From NCBI RefSeq assembly GCF_947179165.1, contig NC_077245.1:50411286-50475285 (forward strand): a stretch of DNA of 64,000 nt, in the 5' to 3' direction. The position numbers were made by a program, and so were the translations under genes. Origin of the DNA: Solanum dulcamara (taxonomy: Eukaryota; Streptophyta; Magnoliopsida; Solanales; Solanaceae). Every line of letters begins with the position of its first letter. Position 1 is the first letter of the stretch. Under the pieces are notes generated by a model. That model had not been told where the DNA came from and searched no databases. It worked only from the letters and a program-made list of their open reading frames with translations. Positions 32,414-43,456 of the stretch are shown here, piece by piece.

Positions 32414-33787
32414 CACAGTCAGGGGTTGAGCAGCACCCCCAAGCCTTAACATAAATAAAATAAAGTAAAAATACACGGAGGGGGACATAAACTTTACCTC
32501 CGATCCTATGTTGGTTCATAAGTTGGCTAACCTACTAAGGTCGGCTAACTCATTCCCGTTACAAAAAAAAGGCTAACTAAAACTAGAAAGCATTAAACCT
32601 ATGGGAGGACTCCTCCCGGTACAAGTCAACTAAGTAAGCATAAATGAGGGAGACTCTCCCCTTCCATGAGAAAAAAAGAAAGTAACCTACACTAGTCCTA
32701 TTCAATTACGCGACGAATCACATAGCTAAATTGAAGTAGAACAAGTATACGAAACTTCTATTTCGCATGGGATGAGAAAGTTCTATTCATCTTTGCCCTT
32801 TTTAGTCTTGTCATACCAAGTAAGTCCAAATGGAGAGATGCATCAACTTCAATATCATGATTATAGCAGCTATGGAGGATGAAAAATGGAAAGAAGTATA
32901 TCAGTCAGCCGCTTTGGAGCTGTATTAGTCAGCAGCTTTGGATATGTTGTGGAGGATGACATGGTCCTGAGCTGCTGTATGTTGCAGATGTAAGTGGTGC
33001 AGCTGTGACTAAAATGTTGCTTGGAGATCCAACTGCAATCTTGTAGGACGTTTAAAGGAGGCTTCAACTTCCTGTTGCCTTTCTTTAGTGTGCAGCTGTG
33101 TAGAGTATCATGATTGTGCAAGCTGTAGTATCCTGCAGTAGAAATGCGCATTAAGAGGTGCAATTCTGCTGATTCATGCTGCAGTTCTGCAAGCTTCTTG
33201 GGTGCTGCATGTTGTTGGAGGTGTTGTGTATTGAGGCTTGTATCCCCAAATGTTACTTGATTTAGTGTATCTCCAGCTACCTGCAAATGCATAAAACCAA
33301 GCCAACAAGACCAAAAACAAATATCCACAAACAGAACTGGAATTCCCTAAGTTGCTGTGGTTACTGTAGAATTGTTGTGGATGGACCAATTGTTGTGACT
33401 GTAGCTCCTCATGTTCTTATTATTGTTGAAATAGTTGTACCTGTTGCACCATGCTTTTGCTGTTGTATATTGCAACCTGTAGGAGAAGTAGCCTTGGCTT
33501 GGGTGTTTAACTTATGGAGCCTTGCATTTTGGAAGGTTCCATTGCTGCTGTATTATGTGTCTGCACACCAATAAATAAACAAACAAGGAGTTCCAAGTAG
33601 CTTGGATGTAATGGGGTTGATGCAGGTAATAAAGGATGGAATCTGGCATAGTTGGATTGTTAGTGAGGGATGGTGATGCTCCTGTATCTCTAGCATTTGT
33701 CTCCCTTTGTTTGGATCTCTGTGGACCTGCACAAACAAGTAGCCAAAGAACCAAACGAATGTGGGAGAAGTATAGGCTGCTGCAAAC
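32414..33787 (-). other. LINE 3' region downstream of the third frame
   Basis: This is noncoding-looking sequence between the third open frame and the tail. It is rich in CTGCA/TGCTG words, and several medium-length open frames on both strands (for example 32870-33328, minus) show no domain I recognise. The open frames probably reflect base composition. Confidence 0.45.
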
Positions 33788-34876
33788 CTATAGCCAGCTT
33801 CCTGGTGCCTTCATAGTGGAAGTGCTCAGTTGTTTGTTGTTGCAAGTTACCTTCAGGAGGAGACCTTTCCTCATGATCATCTCCTTAGAGCACCTGCACA
33901 TACAAACAAAAACAATGCAAAGAAAGGAAAAGACCTCAAAGAGTGCTTTGGAGCTTGCTAGCTTTAAATCGGCTAACTTTTTCAAGGCCGCTCGACTAAC
34001 TTCTCCAATTATCCGATTGAGGTGAAACTTCTTGGGCTTTGCAACTACTATATTTGCTGTATTCCTGCAACATTTGGGGGTCTTTTGGACAAGATGGAAA
34101 CTCCAAGTTGTGAAGTGCACCAGTTGGAGACTTAAGTCGACTAACTTTTTCAAGGTTGCTCGACTAACGTCTCCAATTATCCGTTGGAGGTGAAACTTCT
34201 TGGGATTTGCAAATACTGTATTTTCTATATTCTTGCAACATTTGGAGGTCATTTGGACAGGCTGGAGGCTCCAAGTTGTGAAATGCTCCATTTGGGGACT
34301 TAAGTCTGATAACTTTTTCAAGGTCACTCGACTAACGTCTCCAATTATCCGTTTGAGTTGAAACTCCATGGGATCTTCAGGAATTGTATTTGCAGTAATC
34401 CTGCACAATATGGAGGCATTTTGGTGATGCATGATGTATTTGTTAAGTACTGTTGGTTGTTTTTGGCCTTTGGTGCTGCTGTTAGAATGCTGCTGTTGTT
34501 TATCAATTGGAGTCACTGCTGCTTCTGTAATGTGGCTTGTGCAAAGTCTGTTAACATTTGAAGGCTTGCAATATTTGAAGGCTTTTTGCCCAAGTTGGAG
34601 CTTCCAAATAGCAAATTTCTCTCTCTTTAGGCTTAAGACAACTGATTGTGTCCCATGTGTGACCAACCTGGGCTTCCAATCAAGATTCCTATACCTGTTA
34701 AGCCAAGAAGGAAGAGAAGACAAAATATAAACTACTCTACTCCTTACCTCTAAGGTTAGACTGGTTATTCTAAGAAAATAATAAAGATAGTAATAAGGAA
34801 GGGAGATTTTCCTTTTGCCAGGAGTTCTAACTGTGAGATCTTCAAGGTATTTATAGCTGTGCATAGACAAAACCAT
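33788..34876 (-). CDS. Third open frame of the LINE, 362 codons with 56-residue repeats
   Basis: An ATG at 34876 opens 362 codons without a stop, starting 36 bp after the ORF2 stop codon. The first about 170 residues are basic and Ser/Thr-rich. Residues about 180-310 contain nearly three copies of a 56-residue repeat starting RIIGDVSR or RIIGEVSR, followed by LKKL.DL and a HFTTWS block with a CC pair. A hydrophobic stretch with a Cys cluster (FSFLCIVFVCMC) follows near residues 323-334. I recognise no family. It stays open although ORF1 and ORF2 have several lesions. However, the 168 bp unit is a multiple of three, so a repeat array could stay open by chance. It may be an extra protein, or 3' UTR. 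Confidence 0.4.
   Translation of the reverse strand: MVLSMHSYKYLEDLTVRTPGKRKISLPYYYLYYFLRITSLTLEVRSRVVYILSSLPSWLNRYRNLDWKPRLVTHGTQSVVLSLKREKFAIWKLQLGQKAFKYCKPSNVNRLCTSHITEAAVTPIDKQQQHSNSSTKGQKQPTVLNKYIMHHQNASILCRITANTIPEDPMEFQLKRIIGDVSRVTLKKLSDLSPQMEHFTTWSLQPVQMTSKCCKNIENTVFANPKKFHLQRIIGDVSRATLKKLVDLSLQLVHFTTWSFHLVQKTPKCCRNTANIVVAKPKKFHLNRIIGEVSRAALKKLADLKLASSKALFEVFSFLCIVFVCMCRCSKEMIMRKGLLLKVTCNNKQLSTSTMKAPGSWL
33969..34430 (-). repeat. 168 bp tandem repeat in the LINE 3' region
   Basis: Nearly three units of 168 bp start at about 33971, 34139 and 34307 (plus-strand landmark 'CTAACTTTTTCAAGG'). Each contains CGACTAACGTCTCCAATTAT and CCAAGTTGTGAA. Divergence between units is about 10-20 percent by eye. 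They encode the 56-residue repeats of the third frame. Confidence 0.85.
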
Positions 34877-34911
34877 ATTGAAGTTTGAGTTAGAACCAAA
34901 AATGGAATGAG

Positions 34912-37900
34912 TTAGGGAGGTTTCTTTATTCTCCTGAGTTTCTTTCTTCTGAAAGAAGGCATTTCCAGCTTGTCCATCTCAAGGTATGCCTTAGCTTGTT
35001 TGGGGAGATCATGCACAGTGAAATAGAGTTCAGGAGATTTGTATTTGTGGCTGTGTTTGGATAAGACATCAGCTGTGTAGTTTGCTTCTCTAAGGATGTG
35101 TTTACAGCTGAAAGTTTGGAATTGGTTGATGATGTTGTTTAAATTATCCAACAGCTCTTTTATTGACCAAGGGGGTTTTGCTTCTTGTTGTAACCACCTG
35201 ATTAGGAGTTGAGAATCTACCTCTAACTCTACCTGTAAATAACCAAGATGAATACACCAAGATAGACCAAAGATAGCAGCCCTGATTTCTGCTTGGTTGT
35301 TAGTTCTTTCCCCCAATGGAACTGCATAGGCAAAGATAAGGTCACTATGAGTATTTCTAAGTATTCTTCCTCCACCAATGTTGCCTGGGTTGTTAAGGGC
35401 ACTATCATCTGTATTTAGATTTACCATGTGATCACCTGGTTTGATCCAGCATACAGGGGTAATTTTGGTGTCATGGAAGCATTGTTCCACTGAAATGACT
35501 AGGTCCTTCCAGTTATTTGGCCATTCAATATAAGGAAAAGCTGTGATGAGCAAGTTAGAGATGCCTTTGTAGACAGAAAATTTGACTCTTAAAATGTTAG
35601 ATTTCTTCCCACCATATTTGGAAGCACATCTATTCTTCCATAAGTTCCAACAAATGAAGACAGGGATTGCTTGTAACAGGAGTTTATGTGCTTCATTCTT
35701 GTATTTAGATGTCCACCATCTCATAAGCATATTTCTAAGAGGTGTGTAATCTTTTTTTATGCCCAAAGAATCAGCAAACACCCTCCAAGTATTCTTGGCA
35801 AAGGTTCCTGCAACAAAGGTGTGATCAATGGTGTCTTGGCCAGGTCTATCACAACAATGGCACTGAGAGGGGGCTTTGCCAAAGCTGGTTATTTTCTCAT
35901 TGGTAGGTAATTTCCTTCTAAGAGCTATCCAAACAAGAAAGGAGCATTTGAAAGGTATTAGTTGGTGCCAAGTACATGCATTCAGCATAGTATTTGTCCT
36001 CTTGTCTCTAATGAGCTCCCAGGCAGAAGAACAACTGAACTCCCCATTGGTATTAGGAATCCAGCATGGATGGTCCTGTTTGAGGGGATGGTAGCTGAAT
36101 TGAGTTGCTAAAATGTTAGGAACAAACTGAGGAGGGGCTTTTTGGATAATGAGATCAATATTCCATTGGCCATTAGTTAGAAAAGCTGAAACTTGGGTGT
36201 AGTTAATCCTACAACTGTTAGCAGAAAAGTGAGCTAAAGGGCCAACACCTAGCCAGTTATCCCACCAAAAAAGGCAAGAGCCAGACTTAATTTGTCACTG
36301 AATGTGAGGCTCAATGTTGTTTTTGTTGTTCATGAGGTGCTTCCAAATTAAGGACTGACCAGTGTCCCACTTTTTTGTAATAATATTGGCCCTCTGACAG
36401 TATTTGGATTTAAGGAATTCTCCCCATAAGGTGTTCTTGGTTCTAAGGGTCCACCACTGCTTGTATTGAAAAGATTTGACCACATCAGTGATTTGTCTAA
36501 ACCCTATGCCCCCTTCATCATAAGGATAGCTAAGGTTCTTCCATGAGGACCAGTGGTACTTCCTCTTGTCATTTTTCCATCCCCAGAAGAAGTTAGCAGT
36601 GATGCTCTGAATCTGCTTAATGATGGTTGAGGGAGGGATGCTGGCTGAAAGCAAATGTATTGGCATGGCTTGAATAACATGCTTCACAAGAATAGCTCTA
36701 CCCCCATAGCTCAGGATTTTAGCATGCCAACCAGTTATCCTGCTTACAACTTTTGCAATAAGATTAGAGTAGTAAATAACTCTTTGCCTACCAATATAAA
36801 TAGGACATCCCAAGTATGTTATAGGACTACTCTTTTGGTTGAAACTAGTGATACTCTTGATTCTCAGTACAGTAGACTTGAAAGCATTGGAGGGAACCAT
36901 GAAATGACTTTTTTGCTTGTTAATCAATTGTCCAGAAACTCTTTCATAGGTAGTTAATGTTTCCATAATGAGAGCTAAGGTGTGCCTTCTTCCAGAAGTA
37001 AAGATGATGATATCATCTGCAAAACTGAGATGATTGATCTGAGGTCCGTTTTTTGCCATAAAGAAACCATAGAATTGGGGATGCTGATGAAGATTATTCA
37101 GTAGTCAGGACAGCACTTCAGCACCTAGGACAAATAAAGCAGGGGAGAGAGGATCACCTTGTTTGAGACCCCTTGTGGAGTGAAAGAAACCATGTCTTGA
37201 ACCATTGACTATAACAGAGTACCAGTTATCAGCCATGATTCTCCAAACCATGTCAATGAAAGTTTCTTTAAACCCTATTCTTCTCATCACAAGACAAGTG
37301 TAATTCCAAGAGACCCTATCATAAGCCTTGGTCATGTCAAGTTTTATCACAACATTGCCTCCAACATTTGGTTTTTTGATCTGGTGGATTATTTCCTGGG
37401 CAAGCATTATATTTTCAGAGATGTTTCTATTCTTGACAAAGCCAGATTGGTTCAAGGAAATGAGGTTGGGGAGAATAGGAGCAAGTCTTAGGTAGAGGAG
37501 TTTGGAAATGTTTTGTTAGTGAAGTTGCTAAGGCTTATGGGTCTGAACGCAGAGATTTTTGTAGGATGGTTTACTTATGGGAGTAGAACCAAACAAGTAT
37601 GGGTGAAATATTTAGGCATAGTTTTTCCACAAAAGAAGGATGTGATCACTTTAAGGAGGTCTTCTTTGATGATGTCCCAGCACACCTGAAAGAAAGTTCC
37701 ATTCATCCCATCAGGGCCAGCAGCAGAGTGAGGATTCATAGTAAAAACAACAGTTTTCACTTCTTCCATAGTAGGCATGGCTTGTAAATCATCATTGTCT
37801 TTGTCAGTCACCATTGTAGGGATGCAATGGAGTGTCTTCTGTTGGATGTGCTCCTCCTTTCCAGTAAAAATTTGTTGGAAATATTCACAAGCAGCATCAT

Positions 37901-39071
37901 CTATCTCTTTATCACCTTGCACCCAAGAGCCTTCTTCATTTTGGATCCTGTGGATGTAAAGCTTTCTTCTCCTGCCTCTGATGAGAGCATGAAAGTAGCT
38001 AGAGTTCCTGTCACCTTCTTTGAACCAGTGAAGCTGAGACTTTTGTCTGAGGATAGAATCCTCCATCTTCATGTATCTAATGTACTCAGCATTGATAGCA
38101 TGTAGTTGAGACCTATTTTCATTGGTGTTTATACTGATCAGATTCTCTTCAGCTTGTCTAGCCTTCTCCTCATATTCTTTAACTTTAGCATAGATGTCTC
38201 CAAATTGATTTCTTGACCCGTAGCTAAGAGTAGCAGTAAGTCTTTTTATTTTCTGATGAAAACTCCACATTGGATTTCCATTATAAGGTCTGCTCCAGCA
38301 ATTCTTGACAGTATCCATGAAAGAAGGTTGCTCAGGCCAGCAGTTCAGGAATTTGAAATACTTGATGGGGTTGTGTTGTTGGTCAATCATTTCTAAGAGC
38401 AAGGGGCAGTGATCAGAACCCACAAAAGGAAGATGAGTAATGCTGCTATGGGGCATGGTTTCTAGCCAGTTATCATTAACCATCCCTCTATCAAGTCTCT
38501 TCCAAATTCTAAAGTTGATACCCCTCAGGTTGGACCAGGTGTATTTCTGACCTGAGAAACCAAGGTCTTGAAGACCTGAAGCCTCAATAATGCTAATGAA
38601 CTCAAAACTCTTTCTCATATTATAGGGGACACCCTCTAATTTTTCTTCAGGGTCTACAATAACATTAAAGTCTCCTATAGTGCACCATGGATTGGATGTA
38701 GTAGACTGATGTAGAAGGCTATCCCATAAAGGTCTTCTGAGATGATCTTTACATTTAGCATAGACAAAGGTAGTGATGAATTTATTTGGGATCAAGGCAT
38801 GATTGAATTCACAAGTGATTAGTTGCTCATCATTCTCCAAAATCTTGCAATTCACATCTTTGGTCCAGAAAATCCAAATCTTACCATTGGGATTGTGGAT
38901 GGCATGGTCCATATTGAGCTGGTTTCTGAAGTATTGTAACTGAGAGTTATCAGAAAAAGGTTCCATTAGAGCTATAAGAGAAATTTGATGGATATTTTTG
39001 AGAAGTTTTATTCTATCCATGGCTCGTTGGGTATGTATACCCCTTATATTCCAGCTAAGGGTACTAATCAT
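34912..39071 (-). pseudogene. LINE ORF2: endonuclease, reverse transcriptase, zf-RVT, RNase H (about 1387 codons)
   Basis: The N-terminal APE-type endonuclease shows N8, E37, Y104, GDFN (D134/N136), LDR (D194) and SDHCPLL (D220/H221). The RT follows, with the catalytic FADD at about 37012-37023. A zf-RVT module (CHCC...DTIDH) lies near 35.86-35.90 kb, and an RNase H with the acidic residues in NTDDSA, NNQAE and EVDSQ near 35.2-35.4 kb. ORF2 nicks target DNA and copies the LINE RNA there. Disruptions are TAA at 37572-37574, a one-base deletion near 37513, TGA at 37102-37104 (probably a former CGA) and TGA at 36292-36294. Outside these the frame is continuous, so the copy is fairly young. Confidence 0.9.
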
Positions 39072-42000
39072 TGAGAAATTCTTGAAGTATGGGACCTGGT
39101 ACTTGGTCTGCCTGTGGGGGCAGTTTTTGTAGAAATTTTTGCCTTGTTGCTAAATTTGGTCCTATGTATCCCTCTAGGAGATAGACCCTGTGAACTAGCC
39201 ACCTGTTGGATGTCTTCCTCATATATATTCTCAGAAGAGGGGTTGATGTTTTTGATTAAATGCTCACTTATAATATCATCTTCCTCCTGATCATGCAAGG
39301 GCTGATAATTATTATCTTCTTCATTTTCTAAATCACATACAACATACTCATCAATAAGGTCCTGTATGTTGGTGTTGAAGGTGAAGTGATCTATAGCTAC
39401 CTCTGGAGTTTGAAAAGGGGTGATATCTATACCCACCTGATCATCATCAAGTACAAATTGTTGACATCCCTATTCACTTTGCTGCATTGCAATACTGTCA
39501 GTTAAAGGAGTTTGGTATTTCTCAGAAAGGTTTGTTTTCTTTTTGATGGCCTCTCTCCTTTTCTTGCTTAACTTGTTCTTTTTAGCATTAGAGTCTTTGC
39601 CACTACTGCTTGCAAAGGATCCCAAATCCTTGGCCATAGAGCCTAAGATGTTTTGCATGGTAGAATCATCAGTAGGGGGATCTCTTCTGATGGATTCAGT
39701 ATTTGGTATGTCATTTTGAGCCTTGTGTGCAGGGGTAGCAGGGGCTGTAAGGGCACTCCTAAGGTCAGTGATATTGTCATGCAAAACATGAGACAAGATC
39801 CCTCCCCTTTTGGGTTCCCCATTCTGCAGATTAGTGGGGTTCTCCATTACTCCTCCAACCCTTCCTCCATCAACTACACAGCCAACAGCAGCAGAGATAT
39901 GATGTGGGGGTGTAAGGGGTATGGGGAATAATAAGTCAATACCTGCATTCCTTGGTACATTGCTCCTTTGAGTAGTACCTTGTTGTTGAATTATGGTGTT
40001 TTCCTGTATTTTTGCTGAATTCTTCAAAGTGGAATTCCTTTGGTTACTTGATTCTCCTGCATCTTGGTTATTGGTTTGATCCTGGGTAACAAGATCAACA
40101 TAATTATTGGAAGTATAAATAGGAGTAGAGGACTTACCTGGACCTGTGATGTTTTGCTGAGGTTTATCAACTCCCCTGTTCTGCTGTGGTTGAATAGAGC
40201 TGATCACATTTGTTTGTTGGGGCTTGTTTTGACCCTTAGACTGTTTCTTTCTCTGAACTTACCACAACAGTTCTTTTGTATTGTCAAGTGTTTGTTGTGG
40301 CTGAGCAGGAGAATCTTTTACAGATGTATTGATATTTGTGTCATCATGATCCTTGGTTAGCATGCCCTCCTTGTTTTTGTTCATTTTTGCTGTTTCTTCT
40401 TCTTCTTTTTTTTGTTTTTCATCCCTTCTTTGAATATTACAAACATGTATCAAGTGACCCTGATGGTTGCAGTACATGCAGTAATCAGGTACATTTTCAT
40501 ATAAAATAGCTTGCCACCTCCCTAGAGTTTTATCAGTTTTGTCATATCCCGGCCAAACATGTGGAGGTCTTTTATTGGTGAGGTTCACTTGAAGTCTCAC
40601 CTTGGCTATGCTTCCCCTTGTTTTTTGTATAGAAGCAGTGTCTAGATAAAGTACCTTCCCTACAGAGGCTAGCAGGGCAGTGGTAAACTCCATGTTATAG
40701 AAATGCCAAGGTAGTTCTGGTAAGGCTACCCAGATTGGCACTATTGGGGTTTCTTCATCCGGTTTAAAAGTAGGTATCCATGTCTGAATCCTCATGAGTT
40801 GGCCCTCTATTGTCATTCTCTGTTTGGTCCAGACAGTATTGTAATCCAACTCATTGTCCAAGTCAATATAGACATGTCTAGCATTGAAATGAGCAATTTT
40901 TACACCTCTTGAGAGCTGAGTTTGAATGATAAAGCTCCTTCTTATCAACTCTATCTTTGGCATGGTGTGGGTAAATTTTCCAACCAAGGTGTATTTGCAT
41001 CTTTGAGCTAGTTTGTGCATAAAGTCTTTTTTTTCAAAAAACACAGTAGGCAGGCCCTGTTTGGTTGTGTATTCAGGGGTGGCTAATTCAATAGGAGCCT
41101 CATTTTTTGCTTGATTATTTCTGAGTTTGGCAGCAAAGGTCTGAACTACAGTGTAAGGGGCAGGCTGAAGGACCTGGTCCTTTAAGTTGGGAAAAATATT
41201 TTTCTGGGGGTTTTGGTTAGTGGAATTTGGTTGAGGTTGGGTATTGACTGATTTAGTTCCAACATGTCTAGGACCAACATTAGCATAGCTGATGGGCACC
41301 TTAGGTTGGCTAGTTTAAACCTGGATGTCAAAATTACTAGACACCTTAGGGAAGCTATTGTGGGTGGTGGTAGGCTGTTGAGTGTGTAGCTAGTTGCTAG
41401 TTTGAGGAATAGAATTGTTAGGCATTTTGGTAGGAATTTCAGGGCTGCTTTAGAAGTGATTTTGGTATGATCAGTGCCCTGCAAGGAGTTACCTACAACA
41501 TTACTAGGAATTACATTTGCATTAGGTTGCAAAAGAACTCCACTGGATTTCAAATTGGCAGTCTCAGAGTATATCAAGTTGGAAGGATTGGTCTTCCTAA
41601 GGCATGTTTATCATTTTTGGAAAAAAGATGCATCAACTTTGCATTATCAATTGTTTGCATATCATCATTTAGTTGATTGAATTGACCATATTATTGATAT
41701 TGGTCTTGAACCAATGTGTGTTCTTCAACTTGATTATCAGTGAAAATGTGCATATCACCTTGACGAGTGTCTCGACGACTTTTTGAATTTGAATTTGTTA
41801 TTGATGATTAGAGACACCTCTTGTGGATGGGAAGTTGCTCATTGCCCTTAGGGACATTTTGGATTTGATCTTGTGACAAATGGTTCGCCGGAGCTCCGGC
41901 GCCGGCACTCTGACAGTGACCCTGTAGATTTGGCAAATTCGAGCTAATTTGAGAGGATTTGAGTCCTTCTCTAGTGTTTGTGAGTTGCTAGTGGGGTGTA

Positions 42001-42575
42001 TTTGTATCAATGAAATGCCCCATTTTGCATTGGTTTCCACCTGAAAATGTTGCCTGAGCTCCGGCAACCTCGCCGGTACCATCTTCCCCAACAATTTCAC
42101 CGTCCATTTGGGTTGAAATTTTGGTGGTAGGAGCGCCATGAGATGGGGAACAAACCCCAGGGGGTCCGCCGTCTCGAATGTCGCCGGAGCCCCTTCGAAT
42201 ATGAAGGCGCAACTCTGGGGACTCTGCGATATTTCTCTCAGGCATCGCCTGATCAGTGCTCTCAAATGGTGCGGTGGTTTGATCCAAATTTTGGACTGTA
42301 TGTATTCCAAAAGATAAGGAATCATCTACCACGGTTCTAGATACTCGAATCAAACCATGTTTCTGAAAATTGATGATCTTGTGTGCAATTCTCAGCTCCT
42401 CTTCAGAGACAATGATTGCATCAGTATTTTGTTCACCGATCGATTGTTGTTGATTCAAACCAGCTTCACTTGAAATTGCAGTATTATTTTGTAGATTCAG
42501 AGTGTCATTAGCTGGTGATGTTTGATGATCTATATTCGGTGGCCACGGGAGCTTCACCGGCGGCGGTGAAGCTAT
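39068..42575 (-). pseudogene. LINE ORF1: DUF4283 and CCHC zinc knuckle protein (about 1170 codons)
   Basis: ORF1 makes the RNA-binding particle protein of plant L1 elements. The best kept block (41299-40259) has the DUF4283 domain (about 41060-40600: KCKYTLVGKF, then ALPELPWHFYNMEF) and a zinc knuckle CX2CX4HX4C (YCMYCNHQGHLIHVC, about 40490-40430). A long acidic, Gln/Asn-rich tail follows, with a basic patch KKNKLSKKRREAIKKK near 39.55 kb. Disruptions are in-frame stops near 41316, at 40259-40261 (TAA) and at 39470-39472 (TAG), a frame change between about 42.0 and 41.3 kb, and ATA at 42573-42575 where the second LINE copy has its ATG. The final TGA overlaps the ORF2 ATG. The length is about twice that usual for ORF1. 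Confidence 0.85.
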
Positions 42576-42690
42576 TCAGAACTGACCGGAGATGAACAGT
42601 GTGAGATAGAGAGGGAGGAGATGACCGTTAGAGATGAGAGCGTTTGAGTATTTTCTTTCAATTTTGTATACTATCTTTTGGCTCCAAGGT
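42576..42690 (-). other. LINE 5' UTR
   Basis: Some 115 bp separate the 5' target duplication from the ORF1 start position. It is C/T-rich on the minus strand (runs such as CTCCTCCCTCTCTATCTC). An internal promoter would be expected here for an L1-type element, but no box can be named. Confidence 0.6.
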
Positions 42691-42698
42691 ACTTATCT
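42691..42698. repeat. LINE target-site duplication, 5' side (ACTTATCT)
   Basis: ACTTATCT directly follows the 5' end of the minus-strand LINE and is identical to 32350-32357. Confidence 0.85.
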
Positions 42699-43456
42699 AA
42701 TTTACAATTAGGAATTGGGGGCTTGGTATTTTCAAAAGAGTGTAGCTCAATTACTGGACATCTTACCCTTCCACCTGAGCTTCTCTTTTTTTTACTACAA
42801 CACAATTACGGTTGGAGATACTGCGGTCTAATATGGGTACTCGGTATCACCTTCCAAGACATGTTATAAAGTTATGTTTTATTCTTTTTTTCTTGTTTTG
42901 GGAAAATTTCGGCAGAGTTTCCTCTACACTTCTTACTATCCCACAACCTGCACGCAGAAAATACCAGCAGTGCCTCATAGGGCAACCACATATATATATC
43001 TCATATTATCTCACAGCCACATAGGGCTTCCAACGTCAACAATAATATAAAAATACTGGACTTACCTCATATGTCCAACTTTAAACTGCATCTGTTGCAC
43101 TTCCTGTCTGATTTCCTTTCAGGTTTCAACTTTACATTTCAATATTACTTCAATACCTTACCCGATGGATAACTTCCATGCCTTTACTTTACTTACCTGT
43201 GTGCTTCGTAATATCCCACATTGTCAATTACTCCCTTCGGTTGATGTCGTCCTTCTGTTAAGATCCAAGGTTAGTATAAGAAATTTTCCTATGACTCAGA
43301 TCTATAGCACGATCTCAGATGTGAAAGAAAAGTAATATCCTAAATATCCTGTAGCCTCCTATTTATAGATTTAGAGCGCAACACATCGATAATCAAGACT
43401 CTACTAGACACGGTCTGTAGACAATCCAAGGACGAACTGCGCTGATACCACTTCTT
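42699..43456 (-). mobile_element. A-family leader region, copy A5/A3 (right of the LINE)
   Basis: This is the 5' end of the internal domain in minus-strand direction. The primer site TGGTATCAGC lies at 43441-43450, then a noncoding leader with two GTAAGT donor-like motifs (near 43195 and 43065). Its sequence is closely parallel to 48402-49210. It carries no open frame of note. Confidence 0.75.
43441..43450 (-). other. Primer-binding site (initiator tRNA-Met type), A5/A3
   Basis: The minus strand reads TGGTATCAGC eight bases after the LTR end, close to the usual TGGTATCAGAGC. It fixes the direction of the element and identifies 43457-45148 as the 5' LTR. Confidence 0.8.

Larger units (their letters stand above)
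32358..42690 (-). mobile_element. Full-length L1-type LINE with RNase H (10.33 kb)
   Basis: The unit is bounded by the octamer duplication ACTTATCT. In minus-strand order it holds a short 5' UTR (about 115 bp), ORF1 (DUF4283 plus zinc knuckle), ORF2 (endonuclease, RT, zf-RVT, RNase H), a 2.5 kb 3' region with a third open frame, and a C-run plus A-tail. It is inserted in the internal domain of the A5/A3 retrotransposon. Plant L1 elements are usually about 6-7.5 kb, so the length is exceptional; the long ORF1 and the 3' region account for it. ORF1 and ORF2 are disrupted, so the copy is not autonomous. Confidence 0.9.

Noticed and set aside
32870..33328. 152-codon minus-strand frame in the LINE 3' region
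   Set aside because: No recognisable domain, overlapping open frames on both strands, and CTGCA-rich composition. It is probably stop-poor sequence.
33636..34025. 129-codon plus-strand frame
   Set aside because: It overlaps the third LINE frame on the opposite strand and the repeat array, and shows no motif.
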